DNA of 64,000 nucleotides from an uncultured Verrucomicrobia subdivision 3 bacterium (GCA_903865745.1 CAIPKV010000060.1:17788-81787), one strand, 5' to 3'; shown: positions 52,794 to 62,335, counted from the first letter of the stretch. Numbers and translations: made by a program. Notes: generated from the sequence alone by a model not told the origin.

Positions 52794-53834
52794 TTGGCCA
52801 ATAACCGCCTCATTCGTTTTTCAAAAATCCTGGTCCGGCAACCGCGGATTGCCGCTGGCACTTTTGTTTACCGGGCGGGCGTTTTGGCGACCCGCAAAAT
52901 TGCCCGCCAGCCCGTGGTCCTGTTTGTGCGCCATGGCGGGATCGGCGATATCATCTGTACCTTTCCCTCGGTCTTGGCGCTGCGGGCGCGGCACCCGGAT
53001 GCCGTGTTTGTCTACAGTGTTCAACAGGCCTTCAAAGGCATCGTGAAAATGGGCCGGGTGGCTGATTACATCGTGGAACATGATTGGTCGGAGGCATTGC
53101 CCAAAGTGCGGTTTAAGGATTATGACGTTGCCTACCAGCCCTGGCTGGAGGATGAATCGCCCCAGGGCCGCGCGCACGTCCATCTGGTGGATGATTTTGC
53201 TCAAACCCTGCAGGTCACCCCGGTCTCCCGTCAGCCCCGGCTTTATGTGTCCACCGGGTTGTCTCGGGCGCTTGGAGAAAAACTGGCCCCGTTCCGCCGG
53301 CAGACCAAATTCCTTTTTGGCATCCACGTCGGTCCGTCCTGGCCCGTCCGGGAATGGTCTCCGGCTGGCTGGACCGGGTTGGTGAGTCGGCTGCGGCAGA
53401 ATTTTGATTGCACGGTGTTCCAGTTGGGTTCCGATGTGGACACCGCCCGGGGTCCGGTCCGGGCACCCCGCATCCCCGGCACGGAAGACTGGGTAGGAAA
53501 ATTAAGCTTAGAGCAGACGGCCGCCGCCCTGGCGCAATTGGATCTCTTCATCGGCATCGATTCCGGCCTGTTACATGCCGCCGGTGCCGTTGGCACGCCC
53601 GTAGTCGGCTTGTTCGGTGCCATCAATCCCCGGCTCCGGCTGCCGCCCGGGACGCCGGCCATCTCCGCCACCTCTGAGGTTGCCTGCCTTGCCTGTCATC
53701 ATCGCCCTCCGCAGATTCACTGGCAGACCAGCTGTGAGCACAACATTCGTTGCATGAGGGAACTGTCTGCGGAAAAAGTCTTTGCTTCCGTAATACAGCT
53801 TCTGGCGGAAACTAAACCGGTTCCCCGATCGTAG
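52794..53834 (+). CDS. Family 9 glycosyltransferase (heptosyltransferase-like)
   Basis: 346 residues starting at TTG. The N-terminal VVLFVRHGGIGDIICTFPSV holds the family's G-G-I-G-D loop. The C-terminal domain has FGIHVGPSWPVREWSPAGW and LFIGIDSGLLHAAGAVGTPV with the conserved D-S-G-x-x-H. A Cys-rich end (CLACHHRPPQIHWQTSCEHN) is typical of many GT9 enzymes. These transfer heptose or other sugars from ADP-sugar donors onto LPS core. Two more GT9 genes lie at 55097 and 60197. Confidence 0.88.
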   Translation: MANNRLIRFSKILVRQPRIAAGTFVYRAGVLATRKIARQPVVLFVRHGGIGDIICTFPSVLALRARHPDAVFVYSVQQAFKGIVKMGRVADYIVEHDWSEALPKVRFKDYDVAYQPWLEDESPQGRAHVHLVDDFAQTLQVTPVSRQPRLYVSTGLSRALGEKLAPFRRQTKFLFGIHVGPSWPVREWSPAGWTGLVSRLRQNFDCTVFQLGSDVDTARGPVRAPRIPGTEDWVGKLSLEQTAAALAQLDLFIGIDSGLLHAAGAVGTPVVGLFGAINPRLRLPPGTPAISATSEVACLACHHRPPQIHWQTSCEHNIRCMRELSAEKVFASVIQLLAETKPVPRS

Positions 53835-53837
53835 CCT

Positions 53838-55100
53838 TCAAGACCGCCCCGTTAACACGAGCAGACTTCCTTCAATCCGGTCCACCATGGCATCCAGCGT
53901 GTGTTTCTCCCGCACCTCACGCTGCGCATTGTGGGTAATGGTTTCGAACAATTCACGGTCGCTGACGAGCTCGCGGAGCGCCCGCGCGCAGTCCGCCGCC
54001 TCACCCGCCGTGAACGTCATGGCCGTCTCACGATTGCGGAATAGCTCGCCGCTGCCGCCCGTGGTGGTGCCCACCACCGCCAGACCAGACGCCATCGCTT
54101 CCAGTGGCGTGATGGCAAACGGCTCGTCCCATTCCGACGGAAACACCAGCACGTCGTACTCCGCATAAACGCGCGGCAGTTCGGTGCGCGGTACTTTACC
54201 GAGAAAGTGTACGCGGCCAGCTATCCCTAGCTGGGCCGGCAGGGCGCGCAATTTCTCCTCATAGTCCGGTTGCATTCCGCCACCCGCGAGCGAGAACGTC
54301 AGGTCTTCCAAGCCGGGCTCCTTCGCCACCAACGCGAACGCAGCGATGGCGGTGTGGACGCCTTTTTGCGGAATCATCTGTCCCGCGTAAAGCAGCCGGC
54401 GCACCGGCCAGCGGGCGCGCGGCGTGACGGTAAACTGTGATAACTCGATGCCCCAGTGCGCGACGAGTGAGCCGGGGCCGACGGTGATTTCATTCTTGGC
54501 CGCCGTCTGCTGCAGGAAATTGCTGCAGAAATGGCAGGTGCGTTTCCGCACCACCGGCCAGCCGCGCACCAAAAAAGTTTTGCCGAAAAGTCTATGAACG
54601 CATGCCACAGCCGTGTTGTGTTCTTTTTCTCCCTCGCCCCGCCCCAACGGGGAGAGGGCTGGGGTGAGGGGGTCGTGGTTATGTTCGTTCCAACGCCGCA
54701 GCCACGCCGCAATCCGCCAGGAAACAAAATTGGTATCCGATAAAAAAAACGCGGCCGGTGTGCCGTGCCAGCGCGCCACCAGCGGCAGCCAAAGACAAAG
54801 CCCGCCCTGATTCCAGAAATAAACCACGTCCGGGTTAAACCGCCGGAGGGTGGCAGTAAGTTTGGCACATTCAGCCCGCTTATTATGGCGCGAGTCGCCC
54901 GGGCCGGCACAGAGGTGCAGCACACGTTCGACCTCAGGTTCGCCCGCCGAATCGGCTAGGTCGCGGTGGCGGAAGGTGCCCGTCAGCACGTGCAGGGTGT
55001 GGCCGCGTCCGCGCAGTTTCTCCACGACGTCGCGGCAGCCCAGCTCGTAACCGCCGATGTGGTGTGGCGGATAATAGTTGGTGACGACTAGAATTTTCAT
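53838..55100 (-). CDS. Family 4 glycosyltransferase with in-frame repeat insertion
   Basis: 420 residues from the ATG at 55100 (MKILVVTNYYPPHHIGGYEL), which overlaps the upstream GT9 stop by 4 bases. The N-terminal domain ends near 200; the C-terminal GT-B domain has RRLLYAGQMIPQKGVHTAIA, VHFLGKVPRTELPRVYAEYD and VFPSEWDEPFAITPLEAMASG with the retaining-enzyme E-x7-E. At 143-158 the chain reads DPLTPALSPLGRGEGE, translated from a dispersed GC-rich palindrome (see repeat). It sits in a loop before a CVHRLFGK helix, so activity may survive. Confidence 0.88.
   Translation of the reverse strand: MKILVVTNYYPPHHIGGYELGCRDVVEKLRGRGHTLHVLTGTFRHRDLADSAGEPEVERVLHLCAGPGDSRHNKRAECAKLTATLRRFNPDVVYFWNQGGLCLWLPLVARWHGTPAAFFLSDTNFVSWRIAAWLRRWNEHNHDPLTPALSPLGRGEGEKEHNTAVACVHRLFGKTFLVRGWPVVRKRTCHFCSNFLQQTAAKNEITVGPGSLVAHWGIELSQFTVTPRARWPVRRLLYAGQMIPQKGVHTAIAAFALVAKEPGLEDLTFSLAGGGMQPDYEEKLRALPAQLGIAGRVHFLGKVPRTELPRVYAEYDVLVFPSEWDEPFAITPLEAMASGLAVVGTTTGGSGELFRNRETAMTFTAGEAADCARALRELVSDRELFETITHNAQREVREKHTLDAMVDRIEGSLLVLTGRS
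54629..54672. repeat. Dispersed palindrome inserted in the GT4 gene
   Basis: CTCCCTCGCCCCGCCCCAAC followed by GGGGAGAGGGCTGGGGTGAG is a common extragenic element whose translation gives the spurious TPALSPLGRGE peptide. Here it lies inside a coding sequence and keeps the frame. Confidence 0.75.
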
Positions 55101-56122
55101 TTTGCCGCCAGCCCCAGTTTTGTCCCACACGCTTGCAGCACCGCTTCCACGGTGATTTCTTTCATGCACTGGATGTCATGCGGACAGCCGGTGACCCAGT
55201 GCAGGCGCGGGAGGCGGTGATAGCAGCCTTGGCAGGCCACGGTGCTGACGACAAAATTCTGGCGGACAGCTTCCGCATAAAAAAACTGCGGCGAGGTGCA
55301 GCCCCAGATGCCCACTGCCGGCGTGCGCGTGGCGGCGGCAATATGCAGCAGTCCGGAATCGATACCGATGAACAGCTTCGCCTGCGCGATGGCGGCGATG
55401 CATTCCTCCACCGTGAACGCATCCAGCAGCGAGACCGCGCCCGGCACCGGCAGCACTTCCACCTTGCCGAAATTCATATAGCGCCCCACGCCGAGTTGCC
55501 CGATGCTGGTAAAACCGCGTGCCCGCAATTCGGCCACCAGCCGGGTCCAGTTTTCGCGCGGCCATTCCTTCACCGTCCAACTGGGGCCGGGATGGATGAG
55601 TACGAGCGCAGCCGGATTCAGATTTTTTTCAGCCAACACCGCCAGTGCCTTGTCCCGACCAGCCGCAGTGACGGGTAAAGCAGGATGCTCCTCGGTGACC
55701 GGCAGGTTGAACTGGCGGAGAAATTCCGCAACCATCGGTTCTTTAGCAACCTGACCGGGCGTGTCGTCGCCATGTGTAAAATGATAAAAGCCTTCCAACA
55801 GCCAGCCATACCAGTGGCCGACGAGGCCGATGGCGGGCTGCGAGGTGATGTGGCTGGCGAGTCCAGCTAACTTCGGCACGGTGGCAAAATCAGCGTGGCA
55901 GTTGTAAATGAACGTCGCCCCGGGATGCCGCTTTCTCAGCTCCTGCGCAGCGGGAATCGTGCAAATGATGTCGCCCATACCCGTGAGCCGTGAGAAAATG
56001 ACCGGACGCCGGCCAGTCCGTAAAATCACCGGCAACACCTCGCGCAGGACGTAGCCCAGCGCCGCCGCGTGGCGGGATAGCAGCGCAGGCAGGCCGGAAC
56101 TTTTATTCTGGGCGGCGGACAC
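55097..56122 (-). CDS. Family 9 glycosyltransferase (heptosyltransferase-like)
   Basis: 341 residues. RRPVIFSRLTGMGDIICTIP holds the family's G-x-G-D loop, LVLIHPGPSWTVKEWPRENW the sugar-nucleotide region and AKLFIGIDSGLLHIAAATRT the D-S-G-x-x-H. The end has the same Cys-rich pattern (STVACQGCYHRLPRLHWVTG) as the protein at 52794, so the two are probably paralogues. It overlaps the GT4 gene by 4 bases and points the other way from the wzm-wzt operon. Confidence 0.9.
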   Translation of the reverse strand: MSAAQNKSSGLPALLSRHAAALGYVLREVLPVILRTGRRPVIFSRLTGMGDIICTIPAAQELRKRHPGATFIYNCHADFATVPKLAGLASHITSQPAIGLVGHWYGWLLEGFYHFTHGDDTPGQVAKEPMVAEFLRQFNLPVTEEHPALPVTAAGRDKALAVLAEKNLNPAALVLIHPGPSWTVKEWPRENWTRLVAELRARGFTSIGQLGVGRYMNFGKVEVLPVPGAVSLLDAFTVEECIAAIAQAKLFIGIDSGLLHIAAATRTPAVGIWGCTSPQFFYAEAVRQNFVVSTVACQGCYHRLPRLHWVTGCPHDIQCMKEITVEAVLQACGTKLGLAAK

Positions 56123-56368
56123 GGGCAGATTGTGGGGTTTCGCTGCGCCCTTGGCAAAACTGAAAGGAACACGAAACTAGTAAATGAAGCCAAAAATCCG
56201 AAGGGCGGGCTGGATTCGTTTTTAAAATTTGTGTCCTTCAGTTATAAAACTTCAGTTTGTTATTTTAGCATTTAAGAGTTTTAGCTTTTCAGCTTTTCAA
56301 GTATTTCCACAAACCCCATGCCCACCACATTATAAAAGGAAACCCGGCGGTTCAGCACAGTAAACCGT
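56123..56368. other. Spacer with TTTTCAGC-type low-complexity repeats
   Basis: No gene is supported. The stretch around 56262-56305 is a run of TTTTAGCTTTTCAGCTTTTC, similar to 60095-60135 and other gaps of the glycan region. Confidence 0.5.
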
Positions 56369-57012
56369 TTATCTTAGACAAGCAAAAATCTCCTTCATCT
56401 GGGCAAAGGTATTGGCAAACAAGAATAAAGTTGCGGCGTAGTAACAAAAAGTGATGGTGATGGCCACCGCCTTGATCCAGGGATTTTCGTTGTAGGCCTT
56501 GAAGCCGTCGCGGCCCAGTTTCTTCTTAAGGAAAAGTGTGTAATAGTGGACGGTTACCACGCCGATGGCTTGTGCCACGCCAAAGGCGGCGTAATTCCAG
56601 CCGACACCATGCCAGATGCCGATGAGTAGGAATACCACAAAGATGGTCAGGGCGATGGCATGGTTTGCATAGGCTGGTCCGAATCGGCGCACGAGGAATT
56701 TAGAGAGCGGGGCGAAGACCACATCGCGCATCCATTGGGATAGAGTTATGTGCCAGCGATTCCAGAATTCGCGCATATTACGGGCGGCGAAAGGATTGTT
56801 AAAATTTTCCACGACGGGGATGCCAATTAAGCCAGCCGCGCCAATAGCCATATCGCAGAAACCGGAGAAATTCAGATAGAGATATAAATAGTAAAAAATC
56901 ACGGCAATCGGCAAATCCACATAAGGATGATAGTGATTATCCAGTAACAAACCGTAATCGAGTTGATGACAGAGAACCGCAAGGAGTAGATATTTCACGG
57001 CCCCTATCACCC
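56369..57012 (-). pseudogene. MBOAT O-acyltransferase, C-terminal remnant
   Basis: About 210 residues of an AlgI-type membrane-bound O-acyltransferase, which normally has 450-500. What remains holds LYLYLNFSGFCDMAIGAAGL, NFNNPFAARNMREFWNRWHI (with the W-R-x-W-H-I region and catalytic His) and LLIGIWHGVGWNYAAFG. The N-terminal half is missing: directly upstream, in another frame, is the truncated FkbH-like gene. The frame has an ATG at 57037 but that lies in FkbH sequence. Intact homologues O-acetylate exopolysaccharides. This is a decayed or misassembled copy. Confidence 0.75.
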
Positions 57013-57893
57013 AGTTCGATGCCTTCCAAGCCGTCATCCGCCACCACCCCGCCCCAAAGCGTGTTGTCTAAATCCAAGACGAGAACTTTTTTGGGAGCAC
57101 GCTTAAACGAAGTGATGAGTTGGGTAACCTCGCGGGCAAGTTCCACCAAGAGCTTCGATGAACACGGCTGCTTGCTCTCAAACCAGGCGCGTTCATCCTG
57201 CGCGGCGAGGCCACCGAGACGATTTGTCAGAAATTCCCAATCGCAGATATGCAGATAGGCGGGCGCTGCCAAACCGAGTTCAAGGTTGACCCATTTACGA
57301 AACGACCAGTCCGAACCGAGCGTGCGCGAGCGATAGGCGCCGAGATCGTGTCGGGCAGGCAGCCTGAAATTGGTTAGGATGATTTCTGCATTGGTCTTCT
57401 CGTTCACCTTGCGCGCGAGTTCCAGCAGCGAATCCACCGTGCGCTGTGCTTCGGCCTGCGGCAGTTCCCGCGCGTCGGTCAAATGACCGGTGTAAGTACA
57501 CCGGCGTTCGGCCGGCAGGATAAATACGACGTGCGGTGCGAACGCGTAAAGTTCGCTGCCGTCATCCATGATTTCAGAAATGTAATTGTCGTAGTCGCCC
57601 TGCCACAGTTCAACGGGAAAATTTTCCACCTCGCAAAGATGTTCGATGAGTTCGTGCAGCGGATATAAGCTGTAGCCGCCGAGGATAGCGAGGCGAAGGG
57701 TCTTGGTGGACGCGGTTGGCCGAACCAGCTTACGCGCGTGGGCTTTCTTGCGGAGCGAGGAGAGCAGGAACAGCTCCTCAAAATCGCGCGCCTCCCGGGT
57801 GGCGCGGCCAAGCTGCTCCCAAAACTGGGCATCACCGCCAAGCAGCAGCGTCTTGAGCGTGGCAATCTGGCTTTTCTGGTTTTGGTGGTGCAT
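57005..57893 (-). pseudogene. FkbH-like HAD-IIIC family protein, truncated
   Basis: The first 290 or so residues are FkbH-like: LRLAILGGYSLYPLHELIEH, WQGDYDNYISEIMDDGS, AEIILTNFRLPAR and the HAD start KKVLVLDLDNTLWGGVVADD with the nucleophile Asp. The chain then should continue with the rest of the HAD domain but instead runs, near 57010, out of frame into MBOAT sequence and stops after about 20 unrelated residues. FkbH proteins activate glyceryl groups on acyl carriers, and such genes often stand beside MBOAT genes in surface-modification clusters. A deletion joining the two is the simplest reading. Confidence 0.75.
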
Positions 57894-58463
57894 CGGCAGG
57901 CGTTCGTTTAGCAGGCGGTTTATCGGTCGTCAATCCATGAAACCAGCTTGAGCTGCGAATCTAAATTCGCTAGGGACATTGCGCTGCGCACCATCCTCAC
58001 TCGTTTCCTGTCTTTCTGCTTTCCTTATAAAAGAGTTCAAAGTTATGAGCAGGACAACCCTGCTGGCCAAAGTCCTTCCCGTTCGCGTATTTCGTGTATT
58101 TCACGGTTAAAAATCAGGCTCGGTCCCCTTCCAAAGCTTGCATTGGTTTATGCCCCTTAAAAATAGAAAATATCTGCGTCCCTCTGCGAAATCTGTGGGC
58201 AAACGGTTCCCTGCATAATTCTGGTTTAAATCGGTTAAAGCTGAAGGCCAGACGTCTCAAGTATTTCGTTTATTTCGCGGTTAAAATCAGCCTCGGTCCC
58301 CTTCCAAAGCTTGCATTGGTTTCTACCGCTTAAAAATTGAAACATCTGCGAAATCTGCGGCCCGCGGTTGCCTGCATAATCCCGGCTTTTCGACTTTCGT
58401 TTTTCACCTTCCCCGCCTATCTTTCCCGCCTCTGACGTTTTGCCCGACAATTTGATTTAAATC
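57894..58463. other. Gene-free spacer with repeats before the Wzy-like gene
   Basis: 570 bases with no supported gene. It holds two more copies of the ~145-bp repeat (58080-58390); the remainder (57894-58079, 58391-58463) shows nothing recognisable, and no promoter stands out. Confidence 0.7.
58080..58390 (+). repeat. Two further copies of the ~145-bp extragenic repeat
   Basis: The copies start at about 58080 and 58258. Each has GTATTTCACGGTTAAAAATC (or TTTATTTCGCGGTTAAAATC), CCCCTTCCAAAGCTTGCATT, GGTTTMTRCCSCTTAAAAAT and CTGCGAAATCTGYGGSC. They are closer to each other than to the pair at 49497-49775, and in the same direction. Confidence 0.8.
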
Positions 58464-59990
58464 ATGACTAATCCTGCCCACGCCATGCGGATATTGATTA
58501 CTTATGTGATCATTATCCCGTTAGCCATTTTAGTGGGCTACCTGCTCACCGACCCCTTGGACTATGGTACGCTGGGTTTTTTCGGGATTATGATTGTAAT
58601 TCTAATGTCGCCGATTCTCATCCGCTGGCATTATCCCTTATTGGTGTTTTCGATGGGCTGTCCGGCAATTTGTTTTTTTCTGGTCGGTCACCCGCCACTA
58701 TGGCAGGCAATGGCTTTGTTGTGCTTTATTATCGCCCTAGTGGAGCGAACTATCAGTAGTCGCCGATTTATGAGTGTTCCGCTGGTCACCTGGCCGATAA
58801 TATATATTGTCGTCATGGCTTACATGACCGCCAAGCTGACGGGTGGTATTGGTTTGCACCAACTGGGCGGCGACTCCGGGGGTGGCAAAAAATATCTACC
58901 GATTTTTCTAGGTGCTGCCGCTTATTTTGCGCTGACCAGCCGGGTTATTCCCAAGGAAAATCGTAATCTATATATTGCGTTGTGGATTCTCGCCGGTGCT
59001 ACCCAGTGTATTGGCGAATTGGGAGCGGTGTTAGGCGGTCCGTTCCATTTCTTTAACCTATTTTTCCCCTCCAATCTGAACCAAATAGGGGCGTCGGTGG
59101 GTGCTACCCGGTTGGAAAGTTTGGCCAGCGTTTTTGCCGGCCTAAACACTTATATGCTGGCCCGATTTGGTTTGCGCGGGATTTTTCTTTCCAACAAACT
59201 TTGGCGACCCGCTGTTTTTGTACCGATGGTGACGCTTTCCATGCTCGGCGGCTTTCGCAGCTTTCTCATTGGCGCCCTTGCCATTTATGTAATCTTGTTC
59301 ATTTTGGAGGGGCTTCATCGCACCAGACTGATGCCCCTCGTTCTGGTGGCTGGATTGCTATTAGCGCCGACCCTAGGGTTTTATTCTGAAAAATTGCCGA
59401 TTACTTTCCAGCGCGCCATGAGCTTCTTGCCCTTCAAATGGGATCCCAGCGTGGTGGCGGACGCCGAGGCTAGCACCGGGTGGCGGGAATCCATGTGGGA
59501 AGCTCTTTGGCCTCAAGTATCCGAACATCTGTTGCTGGGTAAGGGGCATAGTCTGAGTTCCGAAGATTTTCAAATGATGGGTAACGGCGCTTTTGCGGGT
59601 TCAATCCGTAATATTGACCCCGCGCAGCAGGCTTTGGCGCTTTCCGGGGATTATCACAGCGGCCCTTTGAGCACCCTGATTCCTTTTGGCATTTGGGGGG
59701 CCATTGGCATTCTGTGGCTGATGGCCGTTAGCGTTTTCGTCCTCTATCGCAATTGCTGGTATGGCGATTTAGAAATCAAAACACTTAATAATTTTATGTT
59801 GGCCTCGACCATCTGGAGTATCTTCAGCTTTTTTTTCATCTTTGGGGCCTTCGAGGGCGCGGTGGCAGACTTAACAAGGGCGATTGGTTTTAGTGTGGCT
59901 CTAAATTGGGGCGTCTGTCGGCCTGCCCCCAAGCCGGTTCCCAATCTGCGCATCAAGCCGCTGCCAGTTCCGCTCCCCCAACCCGCGTAA
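58464..59990 (+). CDS. Wzy/WaaL-like O-antigen polymerase or ligase
   Basis: 508 residues with about 11-12 membrane helices and a large periplasmic loop (about 320-410) that contains WRESMWEALWPQVSEHLLLG, as in Wzy/WaaL proteins. No conserved catalytic motif can be fixed. The end has a Pro-rich tail (PLPVPLPQPA). It probably polymerises or ligates the glycan made by the surrounding enzymes. Together with wzm-wzt, which normally needs no Wzy, this may mean that two glycan systems are interleaved here. Confidence 0.75.
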   Translation: MTNPAHAMRILITYVIIIPLAILVGYLLTDPLDYGTLGFFGIMIVILMSPILIRWHYPLLVFSMGCPAICFFLVGHPPLWQAMALLCFIIALVERTISSRRFMSVPLVTWPIIYIVVMAYMTAKLTGGIGLHQLGGDSGGGKKYLPIFLGAAAYFALTSRVIPKENRNLYIALWILAGATQCIGELGAVLGGPFHFFNLFFPSNLNQIGASVGATRLESLASVFAGLNTYMLARFGLRGIFLSNKLWRPAVFVPMVTLSMLGGFRSFLIGALAIYVILFILEGLHRTRLMPLVLVAGLLLAPTLGFYSEKLPITFQRAMSFLPFKWDPSVVADAEASTGWRESMWEALWPQVSEHLLLGKGHSLSSEDFQMMGNGAFAGSIRNIDPAQQALALSGDYHSGPLSTLIPFGIWGAIGILWLMAVSVFVLYRNCWYGDLEIKTLNNFMLASTIWSIFSFFFIFGAFEGAVADLTRAIGFSVALNWGVCRPAPKPVPNLRIKPLPVPLPQPA

Positions 59991-60196
59991 AGAGAAAAAC
60001 TAAAATCCTGAAAAGCTAAAACGCTTAAACTTGAAATCCAAAAATTAATCTTCATTCGAGTTAATTCTTTCAATCCGTTTCGCATGTCTTCCCCGTTTTC
60101 AGCGTTTCAGTTTTTCAGCCTTTTAGCTTTTTTAATTTCCACGTTCCATTTCTGCCTTCTGAATTCTGCATTCAAAATTCCACTGGTGGTGCCCGC
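59991..60196. other. Spacer with AGCTTTTTAA/CAGTTTTTCAG low-complexity repeats
   Basis: No gene is supported. It includes GTTTCAGTTTTTCAGCC and GAATTCTGCATTCAAAATTC, low-complexity phrases like those at 56262-56305. Confidence 0.5.
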
Positions 60197-61192
60197 ATGA
60201 AGCCCCGCCTGCTGGTCTTGGAACTCTGGGGACTGGGCGATCTCGTCATTGCTACGCAGTTCCTCCGCGCTGCTGCGGAAAAATATGACGTCACCCTGCT
60301 GGCCAAGCCGTATGCCTTGGAACTCCAAAGCCGCCTCTGGCCGGCCGTGGCCGTCATCCCCTTCAGCGTGCCGTGGACCGCCTTTCGCGCCAAATATCAG
60401 GTCTGGCGCTGGCCCTGGCCGGAGCTGTTCCAACTCCGTCGCCAGCTGCGCGAAAAAGCTTTTGACTATGGCGTCTCGGCTCGTTGGGATCCGCGCGATC
60501 ACCTCGCCCTGAAATTATCCGGTGCCCGCGAACGGTTGGGCTTTTCGCGCCTGAAAAGCCGGCGCTACCTCACGCAGGAACTCGTGCGCCCGACCCCGCT
60601 GGCCCACCGGCATGAATACTGGCGGGTGGTGGGAGCAGCGTTGGGACTGGTTTTGCCGCCGCGCTCAGAAATTTTCGCCGGGCCGCGGGCGTTGCCGCCA
60701 GTGGTGTTTATTCACACCGGTGCCCGTCTACCCCTGCGCGTGTGGCCGCTGGAAAATTATTTCGAACTAGTGCGGCGCCTGCGTCAAAAAAACGTTGCCG
60801 TTCAGGTGGCCTGCGATGAAGATCAGTTGGGTTGGTGGCAGCGCCAGGGTGAAACTGCCGCCGGCCCGCGCAACGTCACGGAACTGCTGGCCTGCCTCGA
60901 TCGGGCCGGGGTTTTTATCGGCAACGATTCCGGCCCCGGCCATCTGGCGGCGAGCTGTGGTCTGCCGACCTTCACCCTGTTCGGTCCTCAGCTACCTGAG
61001 TGGTTTGCGCCGCTGCATCCGGCGGCCGAAGTCGTTGTGGGCCGCGCCTGTCCCTACAAGCCCTGCTCGGACTACTGCCGTTTTGCCGAGCCTTTCTGTC
61101 TGCGCGGAGTTTCCGTGGCGGAAGTCTGGCCCCGCGTCGAAAGTTTTGTAACGCGACATCTGATTGCCAGGCCCAAAGATATTCCTAATTAA
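60197..61192 (+). CDS. Family 9 glycosyltransferase
   Basis: 331 residues. LLVLELWGLGDLVIATQFLR holds the family start (G-L-G-D), VVFIHTGARLPLRVWPLENY the nucleotide region and GVFIGNDSGPGHLAASCGLP the N-D-S-G-P-x-H motif. It lacks the CxxC-ending of the other two GT9 proteins except for ACPYKPCSDYCRFAEPFCLR, again four Cys. The ATG at 60197 follows GGTGCCCGC. It probably adds a sugar to the local glycan. Confidence 0.88.
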   Translation: MKPRLLVLELWGLGDLVIATQFLRAAAEKYDVTLLAKPYALELQSRLWPAVAVIPFSVPWTAFRAKYQVWRWPWPELFQLRRQLREKAFDYGVSARWDPRDHLALKLSGARERLGFSRLKSRRYLTQELVRPTPLAHRHEYWRVVGAALGLVLPPRSEIFAGPRALPPVVFIHTGARLPLRVWPLENYFELVRRLRQKNVAVQVACDEDQLGWWQRQGETAAGPRNVTELLACLDRAGVFIGNDSGPGHLAASCGLPTFTLFGPQLPEWFAPLHPAAEVVVGRACPYKPCSDYCRFAEPFCLRGVSVAEVWPRVESFVTRHLIARPKDIPN

Positions 61193-61249
61193 GAACTTAA
61201 AATTGGAACCTGATTCGCCAAAAAAACGCCTTGGTTTCGCTGGAAATTA

Positions 61250-62335
61250 ATGACGACTTGCGGAACTACGGCAGAACCGCGCAATATGAATACCCTCCCC
61301 TCGAAACCAAATTCCTATGATTTGCTCCGGCTTATCACCGCAACCGCGGTTCTCGTCTGCCACCAGTTTCAGGTGTTGGGTCAGCCGTTTCTGCCAACCC
61401 TGTTCCTACCGTGGGAACCCGGGTTTTTTGCGGTCATGATTTTCTTCGCGTTGAGCGGTCGGCTGATCACCTTAAGTTGGGAGCGGGATCCGCAGATCGT
61501 AAATTTTCTTTTGAAACGTTGCCTGCGTATTTTTCCAGCATTGATACTGGTGGTGACCCTGACGGTTTTCATCGTCGGACCGGCTTTTACCACAAAGGGA
61601 ATCCGGGTTTATTTTTCCACCGCCGCAACCTGGGCATATTTCAAGAGTGCCATTTTGTGGCCGGGACATTCCTGGCTGCCCGGCGTGTTTGAGACGAACC
61701 CTTATCCTCGCGCAGTGAATGCTCCACTTTGGACTTTGCCCGTCGAGTTCGCGCTTTATATAAGTGTTTTGGCGGCGGGTGTTCTGGGTTTTTTACGGCG
61801 CAAACACATGATTTCTATTGGATTTTTATGGCTCGCCCTGCTTTCGGCTGTTGCGCCATTCACCGGGAATGTGAACCTCATGAACAACACCTTGCTGGCA
61901 ACCACCTTCTGGTGGGGAGCTTGGCTGCGGGTCACTTTTCAGGATGGACAGCTGCGCACCAAAACTGACCTTTTGCTTGGGCTGGCGGCACTCATGATTC
62001 TGGCGACGATTGGCCCATATTCCCTGACTCGGACTGGATTGGTCGTACTCGCGGGCGGGTTGGTATGGCTAGCTTCACTAATTCAACTGGGTGATCGGAT
62101 AACAAGCCGGCTGGGCGACCTTTCCTACGGCGTCTATATCTTTGGGTATCCGGTCCAGCAATCCCTAGTGGCGGCTTTTGGTAAGGACGCTTTTTCTTAT
62201 TTGGAATTTTTGGCGATGACCTGTGGCATCACTTTTCCTTTGGCTTTGCTGTCGTGGCATCTCGTGGAAAAACGTTTCATTCGTATGAAGGCCGGATTTT
62301 TATATCCACCAATCGTTGCCTCTCCTAAAAATTAA
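61250..62335 (+). CDS. Acyltransferase family 3 membrane protein (OafA/YrhL)
   Basis: 361 residues from the ATG at 61250; a second ATG at 61286 is possible. The family start is NSYDLLRLITATAVLVCHQF (the conserved D-x-L-R and H), followed by FAVMIFFALSGRLIT, LKRCLRIFPALILVV (R-R-x-x-R-I-x-P-type) and NAPLWTLPVEFALY (W-x-L-x-x-E). About ten membrane helices. It transfers acyl groups, mostly acetyl, to surface sugars. It may take over the role lost with the MBOAT remnant at 56369. Confidence 0.9.
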   Translation: MTTCGTTAEPRNMNTLPSKPNSYDLLRLITATAVLVCHQFQVLGQPFLPTLFLPWEPGFFAVMIFFALSGRLITLSWERDPQIVNFLLKRCLRIFPALILVVTLTVFIVGPAFTTKGIRVYFSTAATWAYFKSAILWPGHSWLPGVFETNPYPRAVNAPLWTLPVEFALYISVLAAGVLGFLRRKHMISIGFLWLALLSAVAPFTGNVNLMNNTLLATTFWWGAWLRVTFQDGQLRTKTDLLLGLAALMILATIGPYSLTRTGLVVLAGGLVWLASLIQLGDRITSRLGDLSYGVYIFGYPVQQSLVAAFGKDAFSYLEFLAMTCGITFPLALLSWHLVEKRFIRMKAGFLYPPIVASPKN

